Program-made: the position numbers and the translations under genes
Shown: positions 23,121 to 35,273 of the stretch, one piece after another
How positions within the stretch are numbered: position 1 is the stretch's first letter
Layout: each line of letters starts with the position of its first letter
Source: Lolium rigidum
Taxonomy: Eukaryota > Streptophyta > Magnoliopsida > Poales > Poaceae
Assembly: GCF_022539505.1 (NCBI RefSeq)
Contig: NC_061511.1
Location: forward strand, 37,623,144-37,687,143
Direction of reading: 5' to 3'
DNA length: 64,000 bases
The notes under the pieces: generated by a model
The model's input: only the letters and a program-made list of their open reading frames with translations
Told to the model about the DNA's origin: nothing
Databases searched by the model: none

Positions 23121-23345
23121 TCGATAAAGGAAATATATTAATATCGAGAGATACCAACTACACCCAACCTCTGCAACGACGCAATACCCTAATGGTAGAT
23201 GCACACATCCGAAAAAGAAAAAAAATACTAAGAAATAAAAAGTCCCGCTATGGTATTCCAGCGCTAGAAGCAACAATACATCCACCACCAAAATAACACC
23301 TGAGCTCCAGACACTCTAAAAGCAACGCCCCCAAGAAGTATATCA
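23121..23345 (-). mobile_element. 3' end of a LINE/SINE-like retroposon (reverse)
   Basis: The complement closely matches 27558-27788, including TGTTGCAGAGG, TTGGTATCT and ATATTAATATAT near the 3' end. It stops before the A/T-rich end TTTCCTTTATCGA. Both copies lack recognisable coding sequence, so LINE or SINE cannot be decided. The two lie in opposite orientation on either side of the peroxidase gene. Confidence 0.6.
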
Positions 23346-24300
23346 ATAGATTAATTCTGTTTTAATTAACTAAAAATTACCATGGCATTTTTTATTTCAC
23401 TTTACATAATAAGTTTAATAGTGGAGATCATCTTCAAATATGTGGCTATTGCAAGGTCAAGAACTTGTTACTGAATTACACTTAAGTATTTATATGGCAT
23501 TTTGATGGGCCCTTTCGGTAAAATGTTCGTACAATGGTGTTCTTTTACAACGAAAATCAGAGGACGAAAATACAGGGTTGGAGGAAGAGCCTAAGACAAG
23601 TGTTAGAAGAAAAGTCTCCGTATCACAACAAAATAGAAAGTGAGCGAGTACACCGGGTCAATCATGGATTGGGAGAGAAGAAGAGTAGCGCATCATGGGG
23701 TACGGAGTGGCGAGGGAAATAAGGAAGCACACATCCCTTGAACAGAGGAGATGGCGCGTCAGTGACAAATAGTTTGTCGAAAATTGATTACTGCGAACTC
23801 AAGATATCACCATTTGGAAAGAGGAAAAACTACGAAGTGCTTCTTGCAGATAATTAATCATGATGCTACTTCGTAGCAATAGAGGAGCATTTTCTTTACA
23901 CGTGAATTTTCATGCGTGTTTATGCAAATGTACGATAATAGAAACTATAGAGACCCATGGCAATGCATGTGCATTCAACTAGCAAACTCAAAGACGGGAG
24001 CAACAAACTAAGCGTTGACAAGCATATACAATAGAGATTAATAGATCGATCTAACTCATTAATCACATTAAATAAGAATGCCTACGTTGGAGGTAGTGGT
24101 CAAACAAGAATTACGAATGCATGGTTCAAATGTATGAATGAATAAACTAAAAAGGTTGACCAGAAGAGAACACCAAAGAGCAGGATACCAGGGAACATTA
24201 TTAATTCTGATTTTCTGACTAGTCTAGGGTGTAAGTCAAGATGGCCAGATGATCAACCGGCGGTGTAGCTAAGTAGGGCACTAACTAATAAGGCCGGGGC
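23346..24300. other. Peroxidase 3' flank, no recognised features
   Basis: No supported gene. The stretch just before 24300 is the downstream flank of the peroxidase gene. AATTAATAAT on the minus strand near 24200 could act as a poly(A) signal. Confidence 0.4.
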
Positions 24301-24342
24301 CTAGGGCTTGTTGATGAAGGCGCACGTGCTCCTGATCTCGCC

Positions 24343-25484
24343 CTAGGCGCTGGTCTTCACCCCGATGTATCCCATCTTCACCATGGCATCTTCGAAGTCA
24401 TGGTTCCACTGGATTGGGCCTAAGAACTTGCCACGGAAAAGGGGGCGTTTACCGGCATAGAACTCCACCAAGCCCTCGGTCTCCGTGGTCGTGGTGAGCG
24501 ACGCGTCGGAGTTGAAGAGCACGTTCCGGCTCAGGACGTTCGTGTAGTACTGGATGTCCAGCTTGTCGGGGGTGATAGCATCCTGCAACACGTTTACGCT
24601 GCCACCCGCGCTGCAGGTTCCTGTCAGTTGCTGGGCGAGCTTGGGCTCCATGGCAGTGCTAGAGTTGGCAGCCGGCGGGAGACGGTCGGGGAAGGAGGAG
24701 CAGTCGGAGCGCCCGATGGAGTGCGCGCCGGAGAGCACGACCATGTCGTCCTGGCTGAGCCCCTTGGCGGCGAACATGGCCGTAGTTAGGTTGAGGTCCC
24801 CGAAGGGCGGTGGCAGGTGCTGGAAGGTATCGGCGGCGCGCGATACTTTCCCATCGTAGCGGCCGGCCGGCACGCGGTAGTTGATCCTGCCGCTGCTAAG
24901 GCTGTAGCTGGCGTCGCGGCCGGCAAAGGCGACGACGTCGGCGCAGGAGACGACGCCCGGGCAAGCCGTCTCCAGGGCGGCCTTTGCCGCGTCGATCACC
25001 TCGAAGCCGCGCAGGCTGAGGTTCGGGAAAGCCGTCCTCTCCGTGTCAGCGCCGCTCAGCAAGACGGAGCCGTCGCAGCCCTGAAGACCAAGAACCACAC
25101 AGCCGGACGAGGGGTAGCATTGTGAGCCATGCATGCACGAACCATGAAACGAATATATACTGCAAGAAATGGATATATTGTAGGTACCTGGACGAAGCAG
25201 TCGTGGAAGAAGAGGCGTATGAGCCCGGCCTTCTCGCCGGCGGTGGCTTTCTCCACTGCGTCCCTCACGATCTTCTCCGCCTGAGGGCACCTGCCGTTGT
25301 GGGTGTAGTAACCGACCCTGAGCCCAGGGGCAGGGCTTGCCGGAGAAAAAAACGGTGGGAATGGAAATGCAAAAGGCATGTTGGGATTCGGGCGTGGGAA
25401 GCCGTAGCCGGCATAGACTGGAAATTCGCAGGACACGGCGCCGAGCAAAGAGGCGATCACAGCGAGAAGGGCAAGCTTGGCCAT
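24343..25484 (-). CDS. Class III (secretory) peroxidase, two exons, early stop near the C-terminus
   Basis: Haem peroxidase (H2O2-dependent oxidation of phenolics, normally in the cell wall or apoplast). Exon 1 is 25484-25188 and exon 2 is 25080-24343, with a 107-base intron CAG|GTACCT ... CTTCAG|GGC. The product is about 344 residues: signal peptide (about 1-19), an unusual Pro/Phe-rich linker (about 22-54), first conserved Cys in GRC (66), distal motif RLFFHDC (Arg90, His94), [20 protein letters not shown], and proximal haem ligand in [12 protein letters not shown] (His about 209). The frame ends at TAG (24345-24343) where relatives have a residue before GEIR.TC. Twelve more codons, then a second stop at 24303-24301, follow in frame. 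The lost tail holds the Cys that normally closes a disulfide, so stability may be affected. Expression state is unknown. Confidence 0.93.
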
Positions 25485-25587
25485 CTTCTTCCTAGCTACC
25501 TGCTCGTCAGCTCGGGTCAGCTAGCTGCTCGCTCGAGACTCGAGGGGAGACAAGATGGGATGAAGTAAACTTGCTGTTTTGCATGTG

Positions 25588-25595
25588 TATTTATA
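25588..25595 (-). promoter_or_regulatory. TATA box of the peroxidase gene
   Basis: TATAAATA on the minus strand about 104 bases before the ATG at 25484. The block around it (25565-25745) is repeated before the pseudogene, with TTGACAAACCAA and other words conserved. Confidence 0.7.
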
Positions 25596-25938
25596 ATCCT
25601 GCCGGCCTGACTTTTGCAGCCGATGTTTGTTTGGTTTGTCAACTGGCCAAGCAGGGAACACACAAGTTGATGTGCGTGCCACATGGCCATGATCAAACAT
25701 ACGGCGACTTCTTCTACGGAGTACCATCATCCTTCATCTATAGTTGGAAACTAGGAAATGATGAGGCATATAGAAGCCGCTAATTAATTAGCATGTAGTA
25801 GTACGTACTACAGTAGGATATATATGTGTACTGAAATAGGGGTGGTCACATTTTTCACTAGTTAAGTACATAATGAAATAATCTAACTTAGATTCCTGCC
25901 GCATGTGCCTGCGTGTGTGGACCGAGCGCACGTACATA

Positions 25939-26194
25939 CTACCTGCGTCTCAAAACTTAAGGCTTATATTATTTTTAGAAAGTCAAACTATATCAAGTTT
26001 GACTAAGTTTTTACCAACAATTATTAACATGCAAAATACAAAATTAATATTATTAAATAGATAATAAAATATATTTTCGTATGGTATCTACGAAATATTA
26101 TATTTGTTGATAGATTGTTCTATTAGTTTGGTCAAATTTTACTTGGTTTTACTTTAAAAAAAAATATAAGCCTTAAGCTTTGGGATGGAGGTAG
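25939..26194. mobile_element. Stowaway MITE (256 bp)
   Basis: Inverted ends CTACCTGCGTCTCAAAAC and its near complement ending ATGGAGGTAG, extended by the CTTAAGGCTTATATT pair, with TA target duplications at 25937-25938 and 26195-26196. AT-rich, non-coding, Tc1/mariner-related. Confidence 0.9.
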
Positions 26195-26265
26195 TATATA
26201 CATACTTCTACAAATAATATGGAAAATGTGCATATTCATATGCTTCACTTACCGTGGTTTTGTTA

Positions 26266-26478
26266 CTCCCTCCGTCCTGGTTTATAGTCATGCGTATGTT
26301 CTAAGGTTATTAATTTAATCGATATAATATAAATTATATAACACAAAAACTATACCATTAGAAAATATAACATCTAAAGTTTTTAATAATATATATTTTG
26401 TAATATATAACCCATATTAAGTTGGTCAAACTAACGATCTAAAATAAGCGGAAGCCTGATAAACTAGGATAGAGGTAG
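26266..26478. mobile_element. Stowaway MITE (213 bp)
   Basis: Starts CTCCCTCCGTCCTGGTTTAT and ends AAACTAGGATAGAGGTAG, flanked by TA on both sides (26264-26265, 26479-26480). A different subfamily from the MITE at 25939. Confidence 0.88.
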
Positions 26479-26480
26479 TA

Positions 26481-26683
26481 GGCTAGTTATAATGGAAAGT
26501 AAATCACTATCATACATGGTTGCATTAATTAGCTTATTGATAGATTTTTTGAAAAATATGATGTTACGGTAACTAGCTTAGTTACTATATCATCATCTCT
26601 TCTCATTAATTGGTTACCACATCAGTAAGTTTGTTGAGTTGAACTCTAAGTTACTCCTAAAGTTGCTTGCAGTATGAATAATC
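26481..26683. mobile_element. Possible degenerate MITE
   Basis: Starts GGCTAGTTATAATGG, a common MITE-like terminus in grasses, but the right end (GCAGTATGAATAATC) pairs poorly with it. It sits directly between two better-defined MITEs. Confidence 0.3.
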
Positions 26684-26686
26684 TTA

Positions 26687-26915
26687 GAGCGAGTATAATA
26701 AAATCTAGTCAGCGGGCTATAGCTTTGGCACATCATTTAAATCCTATGTAAAAAAGAGTGACAGGATGAGAGAGAGAGAGTCAAGCGGACTCTTCTTCTA
26801 CCGACGACTTTTGTCAGTCAAATAAGGAACTTATTATATGATTGGGCTTTACAATGGCTCTAGATTATATGACCTGGTCATATAGCCAGCATCGGCTGTC
26901 TTATTAATCTTGCTC
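26687..26915. mobile_element. Tourist-like MITE (PIF/Harbinger, 229 bp)
   Basis: Ends GAGCGAGTATAATAA and the near complement TTATTAATCTTGCTC, with 3-base target duplications TTA (26684-26686 and 26916-26918). It includes a short GA microsatellite near 26769. Confidence 0.8.
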
Positions 26916-26929
26916 TTAGATGTATGAAC

Positions 26930-27399
26930 TTTCAGAGCGTCTGTATCATTAACGGTTTACTACCACCTTTCTAAAATAGTCTACATTTTTGTATCAAATT
27001 CTTTTTTCTACATTATAGCTTCAAAATATGTTCTGAAATAATCTACATTCTAACATTTAGTCAACAACAACACTGAATACGAAATGGTTTTGCTCTTTTT
27101 ATATTGAACGTTGTTATTTTTAATGTAGTTTGGATTGGTTGTTCATATATCTAAGTAATACTAATAAATTCAATACTAGTTTGTCTCATTTTTTCTAAAA
27201 TATAGATTGAATCATAACAGAGGGAGCATCCTATTACTCTGTCGGGTTTTTATTTAAATTTATTTGCGTTTTGGACACAACCACACTCAACATGCATATC
27301 CCCACCCGCAATTCGGAACATACTAATGCTGAGTGATTTGTCTACTTACTCGTCAATGATAAAAGAAAATGAAATGAAGTGAAAATACTCTAGATATTA
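26930..27399. other. AT-rich intergenic sequence, no recognised features
   Basis: No gene found. AACAGAGGGAGCAT near 27220 resembles a Stowaway right end, but no partner end was identified. Confidence 0.4.
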
Positions 27400-27790
27400 G
27401 TTCAGAGTCCTACCTTTCAGAGTGAAAACCCAAAGTCTGGCCTTAACTCGTTGTGACTCGCAATAACCTTGTTGGAGGCATTATTTTGAGAGCGGGGACT
27501 ATCTTCAGGGTGAAAACCAAGATCTTTGATCGGGCGACGACGGCGCTGGTGCACTGTTCTCTTCTTGGAGGTGTCATCTTTGGAGAGTCTGTATTTCAGG
27601 TGTTTTCTTGGTGGTGGATGTATTACTATTGCTAGGCCTGTGATATTGTAGCGGGACATTTGTTTCTTAGTTTTCTTTTCTCTTTTTTAGATGTGTGCAT
27701 TCGTACAGCTATTGGGGTGTTGCGTTGTTGCAGAGGCTAGATATAATTGGTATCTTTTGATTTTAATATATTCTCTTTATCAAAAAAGAT
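27400..27790 (+). mobile_element. 3' end of a LINE/SINE-like retroposon
   Basis: 27558-27788 matches the reversed copy at 23121-23345. The 3' tail is ATATTCTCTTTATCAAAAAA. The stretch 27420-27557, with words such as GATCGGGCGACGACGGCG, appears to continue the same element upstream. No intact RT frame is visible. Confidence 0.55.
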
Positions 27791-29469
27791 ATCAGTTCTC
27801 GTATAATAGTGTTTGCAAGTGAATAATATTTTTGTTTTCATTGTCACCGTCAAAGTTTGCAAGAACAGTACTAGCTGTACTAGTATTATTTAATTGGTTG
27901 TGTGCATGTATTATACAGCTAACCCCTCCATCGTACTCCCAAACAATAAATGCATGTGCAACCAGCTAGTTAACAAACGGCTGATGCATTGAAGTTTCCC
28001 GGCATTGCATGGAACTAATATAACTACCTGTTGGCACATTACGATATTTGATATTACCGCACACAGTTAGCAAGGCCGGGCCTAGGGGTCGAACAGGTCA
28101 ACCAATTTTTAGTGGCCCAAATTTGTTTGACTTTGAAAAATATATTTAGCTAATCGGTAACAATGTGCTCCTACAAGAATACACTGTGGTTCGAAATCTC
28201 AGCAGTGCTATAATTTTAGCAACAAAAAAATTCTCTAGCCAATTTAGATGAAAAAAAGGAGAACTTGGGAGGCAAAGGCATGACTTACTCACCAAAGAAG
28301 AACGGAAAAATAAAGCTATATACCACAATAGATGTTTTGTAGTAGAACCGCTCCACGAGCCCTTCTTTTTTGGTTCATCCATCCATTCTCTTGTATATAT
28401 TATATATGTATCTATACCAATATAAATAAAGGCCCAGAGGGCGCAGACCCATAAGATCTGAGCCATCCAATCTTCATCCAACGCATCATGTATCACTAGT
28501 GTTTGGTGCTAAAACACATTGTCAGTTGAACCATCACCATCTTCCTAGCTAAAGAGATCTCTCGTCGCCCATCTCCAGGTTTTCCGAACCATCACCACAC
28601 ACCAAACCCCCTCCCACGTCACCACCCAGTGCCTGTAGCCGTTGTTGTAGATCCCATCACCCCTGCCCCGCAACTCACCCTACACCCGATCCGACGCCCG
28701 TCGTGCCTCGCCTTCTCCTACCCACCCGCCACCATCACATGCACCATCCGCTCGATATGCACATGATCCCCTAATTCACGGGAACTACACGGAAACTGTT
28801 TCACTCAATTCTTAAATAGATCTCTTCCTCGTGAGTTCTACGAATCTCGACGAATCCCGCTCCAGCGCTCCGCCTCGCACTCTTCCCCTGCCGAGCGCTA
28901 CGGCTTCATCGCCGCTGTCGCATCGCCACCTCGATGAAGTGCCTGCCCACCGCCTCCGCCACGTTGCACGCCACCACACGAGGATGCTCGCCACCTCTGT
29001 CGCCGCAACCCTGACCGCTGCTTCTCTATCCCGATGACTGCCACTCTAGCATGCCCTTGCCCGCGCTATTACATGCGCCCCCGCCCACCAAGATGGCAAG
29101 ATCCAGTATCCAAAATGCATCCTTGAGGCATGAGATGTATCCGGGAGTTCAGGTCCGTATATATTGGAGACAGTGGAACACTTTTTAGACCAATATAAAA
29201 CATACTAAAATACCTTTATACATTTTGGCCTCAGTTGGGCTACTTATGCAATATTTCTAAATTAGTTTAGATTTAGTATATTTCCCCAAATCAATTCAAG
29301 CAATGTCAGAAATGCACATAAAAGTAGTGTGTTCATCATAGAATATCGCAAGCCATTTCACTATTTAAATGAAAATGAAGAAGTCACATTATCTTCTCTC
29401 TTGTGAAACATGTGTTTATAAAATATTTGAACGAACACAAGAATTCAAAGAAAGAAGTCAATAGCTAGA
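27791..29469. other. Unassigned intergenic sequence with a C-rich patch
   Basis: 28500-29090 is rich in C and in CCACC/CACC words and contains short Pro/Ser/Ala-rich open frames on both strands without recognisable domains. It could be the 5' part of an old transposon or a gene fragment. The remainder is AT-rich with no supported feature. Confidence 0.3.
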
Positions 29470-29474
29470 GGGCA

Positions 29475-30821
29475 TGATGCCCACAAGTATAGTGGATCGC
29501 TGAAATCTTCAATGGGAAGTATTACCCAAATTTATAGTTCGACTCAAGGGGAACAAAAGAATTCTAATACGACTTTACCAATTGAGACCTCACTCTCAAA
29601 CACACATGTATATTAATAAACTCACAAAGCAAGTGGTGTTTTTATTACAGTTGATTCAAAGCAATAAAGACAAGTAAGAAACAACACTAGCAAATTTCTA
29701 GTTTTCACTCGAAGTAGTATTATGTAACTTTCAGTGGCTAATAGCGTAGGCATGAGATAGTAGTGGGGTGTTGTATGAATGATATTGATCATATAATGTA
29801 ATCAAATTAACATAGCATCCATCTCTAATTCAGTTGTGTGTAGGTCCGTGGTCCAAATATAGTTATGCATACTAACAAAGAAAATTTGCATAACATCTTT
29901 TATCCTGCTTGCCCATTTTACTGGGGCCAACTTGGAACTACAAGTAATTAATGTCTATCCTTTAGAATAGCCCGGAACAAAGCATTAAGTTTCATGAACA
30001 CGTAATATCCTCGACCTATCACATATTCCCCTTGTTTTTTCCTATCTGTCACCTTAGGGATTCGCAGGTTCACATAATAATAACTAATACACCTTGCAAA
30101 TAGATACCAACCTCATATATATGATAAAGAAATATATGTTCAGTATTGAAATTATTTCACTCGGGCCCTAGTAACAAGCATTAAACATAGCAAAGGTGTA
30201 CGAACAATCATACATGAATATCCTCAGGACAAACACCTCAAATCTCGATATATATTGATGATTACAAGATCAATCTCATCCAAACTCCATCCACCTCTTA
30301 GGACTACATAGAACTACTCACTAATGGTGATGGAGAGTGAGACCATGGTTATTGGTGATGACGTTGGTGACGGCGATGATGAAGAAGCCCTCGAAATCCG
30401 TCTCTCCAGGTTGGAGAGCAGGATCAATCTAACCCCCGAAACGAAGATCGTGGTCTCGGCGGTGCTCTATTCCGCGAAACGCTTCGTGCCCCTGAAAGGG
30501 TATCTTTTTAGGGTATATATGGAACCATGCAAAGGGGGAGGTGAGACGATGATCGAGGGCCAAACAGGCCCTAGTGGCACGCCACTTAGCCTCGTTTGCG
30601 CCTCGTGGACCCCCTCTTGCGATCCAAAGCTTCACGTCCCTTCTTTTGGTGAAAAACTTCCGTGGTATTTTTCCCGATTTTATTTCCTGCAAAAGCTGAC
30701 AAAAACAAGACTTTTGCTAAAAACAACGTTAGATTCAGCAGTTTTATCCAAGTATGGTGAGATTCTAGAGCAAATCTTGGAGCAAAGTGCTTGGAAAAGT
30801 AGATACATTTGAGGTGTATCA
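29475..30821 (-). repeat. 3' LTR of the family A element (1347 bp)
   Basis: Bounded by TGATGCCCACAAG (29475) and GAGGTGTATCA (30821), i.e. TG...CA ends in element sense. Part of it (30491-30603) recurs at 20047-20160. Confidence 0.75.
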
Positions 30822-32639
30822 ACTCCCCGAAGATTAGCTTATTGTTTATCCTCAAACAACTCAAACGTAGTGCAAAAGTGATAAAAAACTTCGAGAAGAA
30901 CTTTGCTCTATGCATGCATAATCAATTTAACATGGAAAGTATTCGATACATACATTTTTCAATGAATGGAAAAGTGTTACTAAATATCCACTATGTTCAT
31001 GTTCCTCTATCTATGCATGGTGTTAAAGAGATATTATATGGAAACACTACTTGGACATGATTAATTGATAGTAGCAACAAACAACATCCTCACATCGCAT
31101 TTGACTGAATCATTGCCAAGGTTTTTGAGACCTTTGATTCCTTCAATTGTTGACTAGTAATTTCATTATGCTTGCATTGCAGAACCAAATAATGGGAGGA
31201 TGTTGTATCCTTCCAGTCCTTTAACATTCAAACTCTCATAGAAGACTCATTCATGAGTAAGTAGCTAGTATCTTTAGTTGACCATATGATAGAGTGGAAG
31301 TGGGTTAAGTGTTAGCATAATAGCACTTGGTTTGGCTTCGGGAACTTCTTAGTGTTATCCCTTTCTTTGACATCATCATAATAGCAGACTCATTGGGTTC
31401 TATCTCTTCTTCTCTTTCTTCTTTTCTCTTTTCTTTCTTTCTTTTTCTTTCTTTCTTTTTTCTTTCTTTTTATTTTCTCACATCTTTTATTTTTCTAAGT
31501 GGTGGCTCATTGGTTCAAAGGCTAGCAAGAGATTGGTTGGTCAACTAAAGATACTACTATCAGCTGACTTATGTATGCTTCAACGATGAGGTTTACTATT
31601 TAAAAGACACGACTGTCACAAAAACATCAACCTTCATATTTTAAAGACACGTAGGAATATAATTCATCATTGAATATACACCAAGTTCGCAATAACAAGC
31701 ATAAGGGGATACTTATACTATTATTAAAAGGTATTATCTCTCAATCAAGTATAAGTAATATTCCTCAATAATATCTCGTTTGCATCATAAATAATGAGGA
31801 GAACAAAAGATAGTAAACATCTAATATTACTTCCCCAAGTATTGATGAAATTATGCACAAGTATTTGCCATCTTTAAATTCCATACATGAATATAGCAAA
31901 GGTGTCATACCTCTTTCATCAATCCTCACATAAAGATTCATCGTTGTTCTTCTTCCTCTCATAACTTGAACTGCGCAATATGCTCACATATAGAATTAAG
32001 AAATTTAAACTTGGTTCAGTAAAAGCATCTTATTCTTACAGCACAAATCTTCATAAAATGATGTCAATATGGTGGATCATGGTAGCTGGGATCCATATAT
32101 ATGTATAGCATTCATTTTGGATCATTTGCAAGTTCAACAAGACACTTATAGCGATGAAAATCAAAATCTGCCAACAAATTCTAGCAGCTATGCATCCAAG
32201 TTTTTCCCTCCTTAACCATCCCACGAATTTTTGTCAATTTTTGTGAGTGTGGAGGATGAAAAGTTGTAATTCATGCCAAAAAATTAGCCCAATCAGAGTT
32301 ACAGGTGAAGAACTAAAAAATAAAATGTTGGGCAGCATCATGCAGATTTTGTTGCTCTCTTTTCATTGTTTTACTAAAATGAAAATATTTTTGGTTTTTT
32401 GGGTTTTTGTTAAAAGGAAACAACATGCAAAAGCAAAAGTAAAAATCTGTATAGGTTTTCAAATTGTAAACTAACAAGAACTACGATGCACTCAACTGAA
32501 ATAAAGCTACCATGGCAATATACAATGGAGATGGGGGGAAGAATACATACTCCCCCAAGTTTGGGGTGAAGCTAGTAGCCAGGATAGTTGGGGTTCGGCC
32601 CCCAACTGTATGATCCATCTGCATGGAAGGGTCCTTGCT
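30822..32639 (-). other. Non-coding 3' internal region of the family A element
   Basis: No supported coding region. A pyrimidine-rich microsatellite of TTTC-type repeats runs from about 31405 to 31480. A long non-coding stretch between the last ORF and the 3' LTR is usual for Athila-lineage elements. Confidence 0.5.
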
Positions 32640-33798
32640 TCCCCCACTATGCCCACTCCGAAGGAGCGCCGTCATTCCCCCACAGGGAAGAAGATCCTTC
32701 CCCAGGGTGGTAGTCAGGTGATGCAGGTGCATTCCCCCAAATTTTCGGTGTTGGAGGTGCAGGCGCATACCATGCATCATGTGCAAGCGGTGCATGCTCA
32801 TACCATGCATCCTGAGGTGGTGCAGGTACCTCCTCCAACACCTCTTGCTGGGGAGGTTCAGGAACCTCCACCTCCCATACATCATGGGATTGAGCTTCTT
32901 CCCATGCATCATTCATTGGAGCTTGAAGGGCTTCCTCCCATGCATGCTCTTCCTCCTCAATAATCCACTTATTTGATAACCTGTCAAATATTCAAGGCAA
33001 GAGAGCACAGTGAAAGTGAAAGTACCAAGCCTAACCATGTACTTATACATCACAAAGTCATTGTTCCACATTCTTATAATTTACATATTAAGCAGCAAAT
33101 TGAAATCCAATAAATTTGACTCTAGGACTTCAAATCCTAAGTTTCTGAATTTTCTTTCCTCTTTAATGTGCTCACCGACCATGGTAGCAATATCTCCACC
33201 ATAAAGAGGTTTAGATTCATTATGGGATACAACATATGACAATGTCCTAGGAAGAATTACACCCAAATTATACCCTTCCTTTGCACATCTCAACAAATAA
33301 ATTATAGGACTAGTGCAAGCAGTAGTATTTTTCCTAGCTAGGAATCCCCTAACTAAGAACAAAGCAAAAAATTTGAGCCCGGGATGTTGAATATGAGTAA
33401 GTTTTCCTCTGCGGATGTCCAAAGGTACATCTACACTTATGCTCCTCCAGAATTCTCGGAGGACTTCATCAGAGTCACTGGGATTTCTTCCCAACTACCA
33501 ACGTTTGGGACATCAATAGCTTTGCAAAATTCCTATAAGGACATGACAAACCTTTGTTGCTACATAACAAATTTAACATCAAATGTGCTAGGGATGCTTT
33601 TACCTTTCTTCCCTACCTTTTCCTTAGTGTGCACAAACCTGAAGGTCGCGACGAACTTGCGACTTATCTCCACATCAGTCTTGTACAGGGGGCTTGTGAA
33701 TCCACTCAACATAGTTCTCTCCAGGAAGAAAGTGAAATCTTCATCTATGTGCAGCTCACTAGCATTATTGGGTCTTGACACCTTGTGGTGTGCACATG
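32640..33798 (-). pseudogene. ORF1-like protein remnant of the family A element
   Basis: On the minus strand the readable block includes DVPLDIRRGKLTHIQHPGLK, then ARKNTTACTSPIIYLLRCAK and YGGDIATMVGEHIKEER (33494-33081). It resembles the 'putative plant transposon protein' domain found in Athila and Sabrina relatives. Upstream parts read in other frames (33844-33560), so at least one frameshift or stop separates them. Downstream there is a Trp/Pro/Ala-rich tail (32916-32647) with repeated DAWYE/DAWYA units. It has lost its start. Confidence 0.65.
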
Positions 33799-35265
33799 TG
33801 TAACATCCCAAGTTTCCAATAAAAGAAGAAAGAGAGAGTTCCAAAAAAAACCAAAAATTTGAACCAACAAAAACTTTTTCTCATCATATAGGACTATGCA
33901 TGTAGCTCACCCTATTAATTATTTGATTGTGCATTTTGCCATGATGCTTGTTTATGTGTTTACACTTACTCTAAAACCCTAACCATGATCTCATGATCAT
34001 CCAAATCCAAAAGAAAAGAAATGAGAAAAGAAAATATAAAAATCAACTCAACACACACATATGGCCTATGCCATTTTTACAAATCTTTAACCTCGACCAT
34101 TTTGGTTTGCACCATTGGTTGTAAATGGATACTAAACACTTATTAACACTTTGGGAATCAAAGAAACTCAAATCAAACCAAATTTGAATCAAATTTGAGC
34201 TCACATGTGATTATGGTCACTTGTGCCAATTTCAGCATGATACCCACTTTGAGCCCCTGGTTTTTGAGATTTCACTTCTACACATGGCCAACTCTTTGCA
34301 CCTCATCCAAGACACCATCAAGGAGAACAACTTTGCCCAAAACCATCACCCCAAACTCTGTCTCAAATTCAAATGAGAAGCAAGCCAAGTGGAGACTTTG
34401 AAACAAATTCATGATCATATGCAATATGTGATTTTGCATTTCAACTTCATTTTGACCACCACCACCACCAATATACTTCCAATAATATATGATTACAACC
34501 CACCAAAAAGATTTGCAAAATTCAAAAATAATTTTCTTTCGGGCATTATGTCAAACACCTTGTGGGCAGAGAGGAACTTAAGGCCCATGCTGAGTTTGGG
34601 CTTGGACCAGGTCCAACCCTGGCCACCTCTGCTGTCCTTGAGCATCACCTCACCACCCTGCACCGTTTCCCCCACTTGCCAAGCACTGGAGCTTGCTCAT
34701 TTGACCAGAGCATGACCATGCCGTGGCATGGCATGGCCAGCTCGTGCCATCACCCTCACCTCTCCACTCCAGCCGGCTCCACCATGTCTAGCCACTCCCT
34801 CTCACTCTCCTGACCATGCCCAGCCTCAGCCTCGACGAAAAATCCCATCGCAACGTGTAGAAATCGACGTGGCCAGATGCGCCCAGACGTGCACACGCAC
34901 GCTCTAGTGCGCGCACGGCGAGCACCCTGGCACGCCCAGAGCGTCAGCCGCCCGGCGCCCTCGCGTCACCTCCGCACTCAATCCCTGCGCCAGTAGACGC
35001 AGCACCTCACCCTGCACCGCCTGGACCTGGCCACTTGCCCGCGGGAACGCCGCAGGCGACGGCCACGACGAGGACTGTCCGCCACGGTGACGCACGCTCC
35101 CGTCAAGCTCACCGTCGCATCAGACCACCGTTTGCTGTTCCAAGGGCAGCGTGATGATCGCCAGGACACCAGCAACCAGACACGCCCATTCCTTGCGTCT
35201 TCACCGCCCTGGAACGATGACGCCATCGACGCCCTGCCAGCTCCGCCACGGCCACCCCTCGCCAC

Positions 35266-35273
35266 TATAAAAA
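35266..35273 (+). promoter_or_regulatory. TATA box of the T2 LTR promoter
   Basis: TATAAAAA at the end of a GC-rich stretch. It implies a transcript start near 35300 and a transcribed LTR part of about 2.8 kb. Confidence 0.65.

Larger units (their letters stand above)
29475..33798 (-). mobile_element. Athila/Sabrina-like gypsy element, 3' half (family A)
   Basis: Minus-strand element. In its own order: an ORF1-like remnant (33798 down to about 32640), a non-coding 3' region, a polypurine tract (complement ACTCCCCGAAG at 30821-30831) and the 3' LTR (30821 down to 29475). Element-sense LTR ends are TGATACACCTCAAATG and TACTTGTGGGCATCA. The 5' half was cut off when T2 inserted at 33798/33799. 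The right target-site copy of this element would be gggca (29470-29474). Confidence 0.75.

Noticed and set aside
28831..29037. Ser/Pro/Ala-rich open frame in the C-rich patch
   Set aside because: No recognisable motif, no splice or promoter context, and equal open frames on the other strand.
31405..31480. Pyrimidine tract read as a reverse poly(A) tail of a retroposon
   Set aside because: It is a TTTC-type microsatellite inside the 3' region of the family A element, with no target duplication around it.
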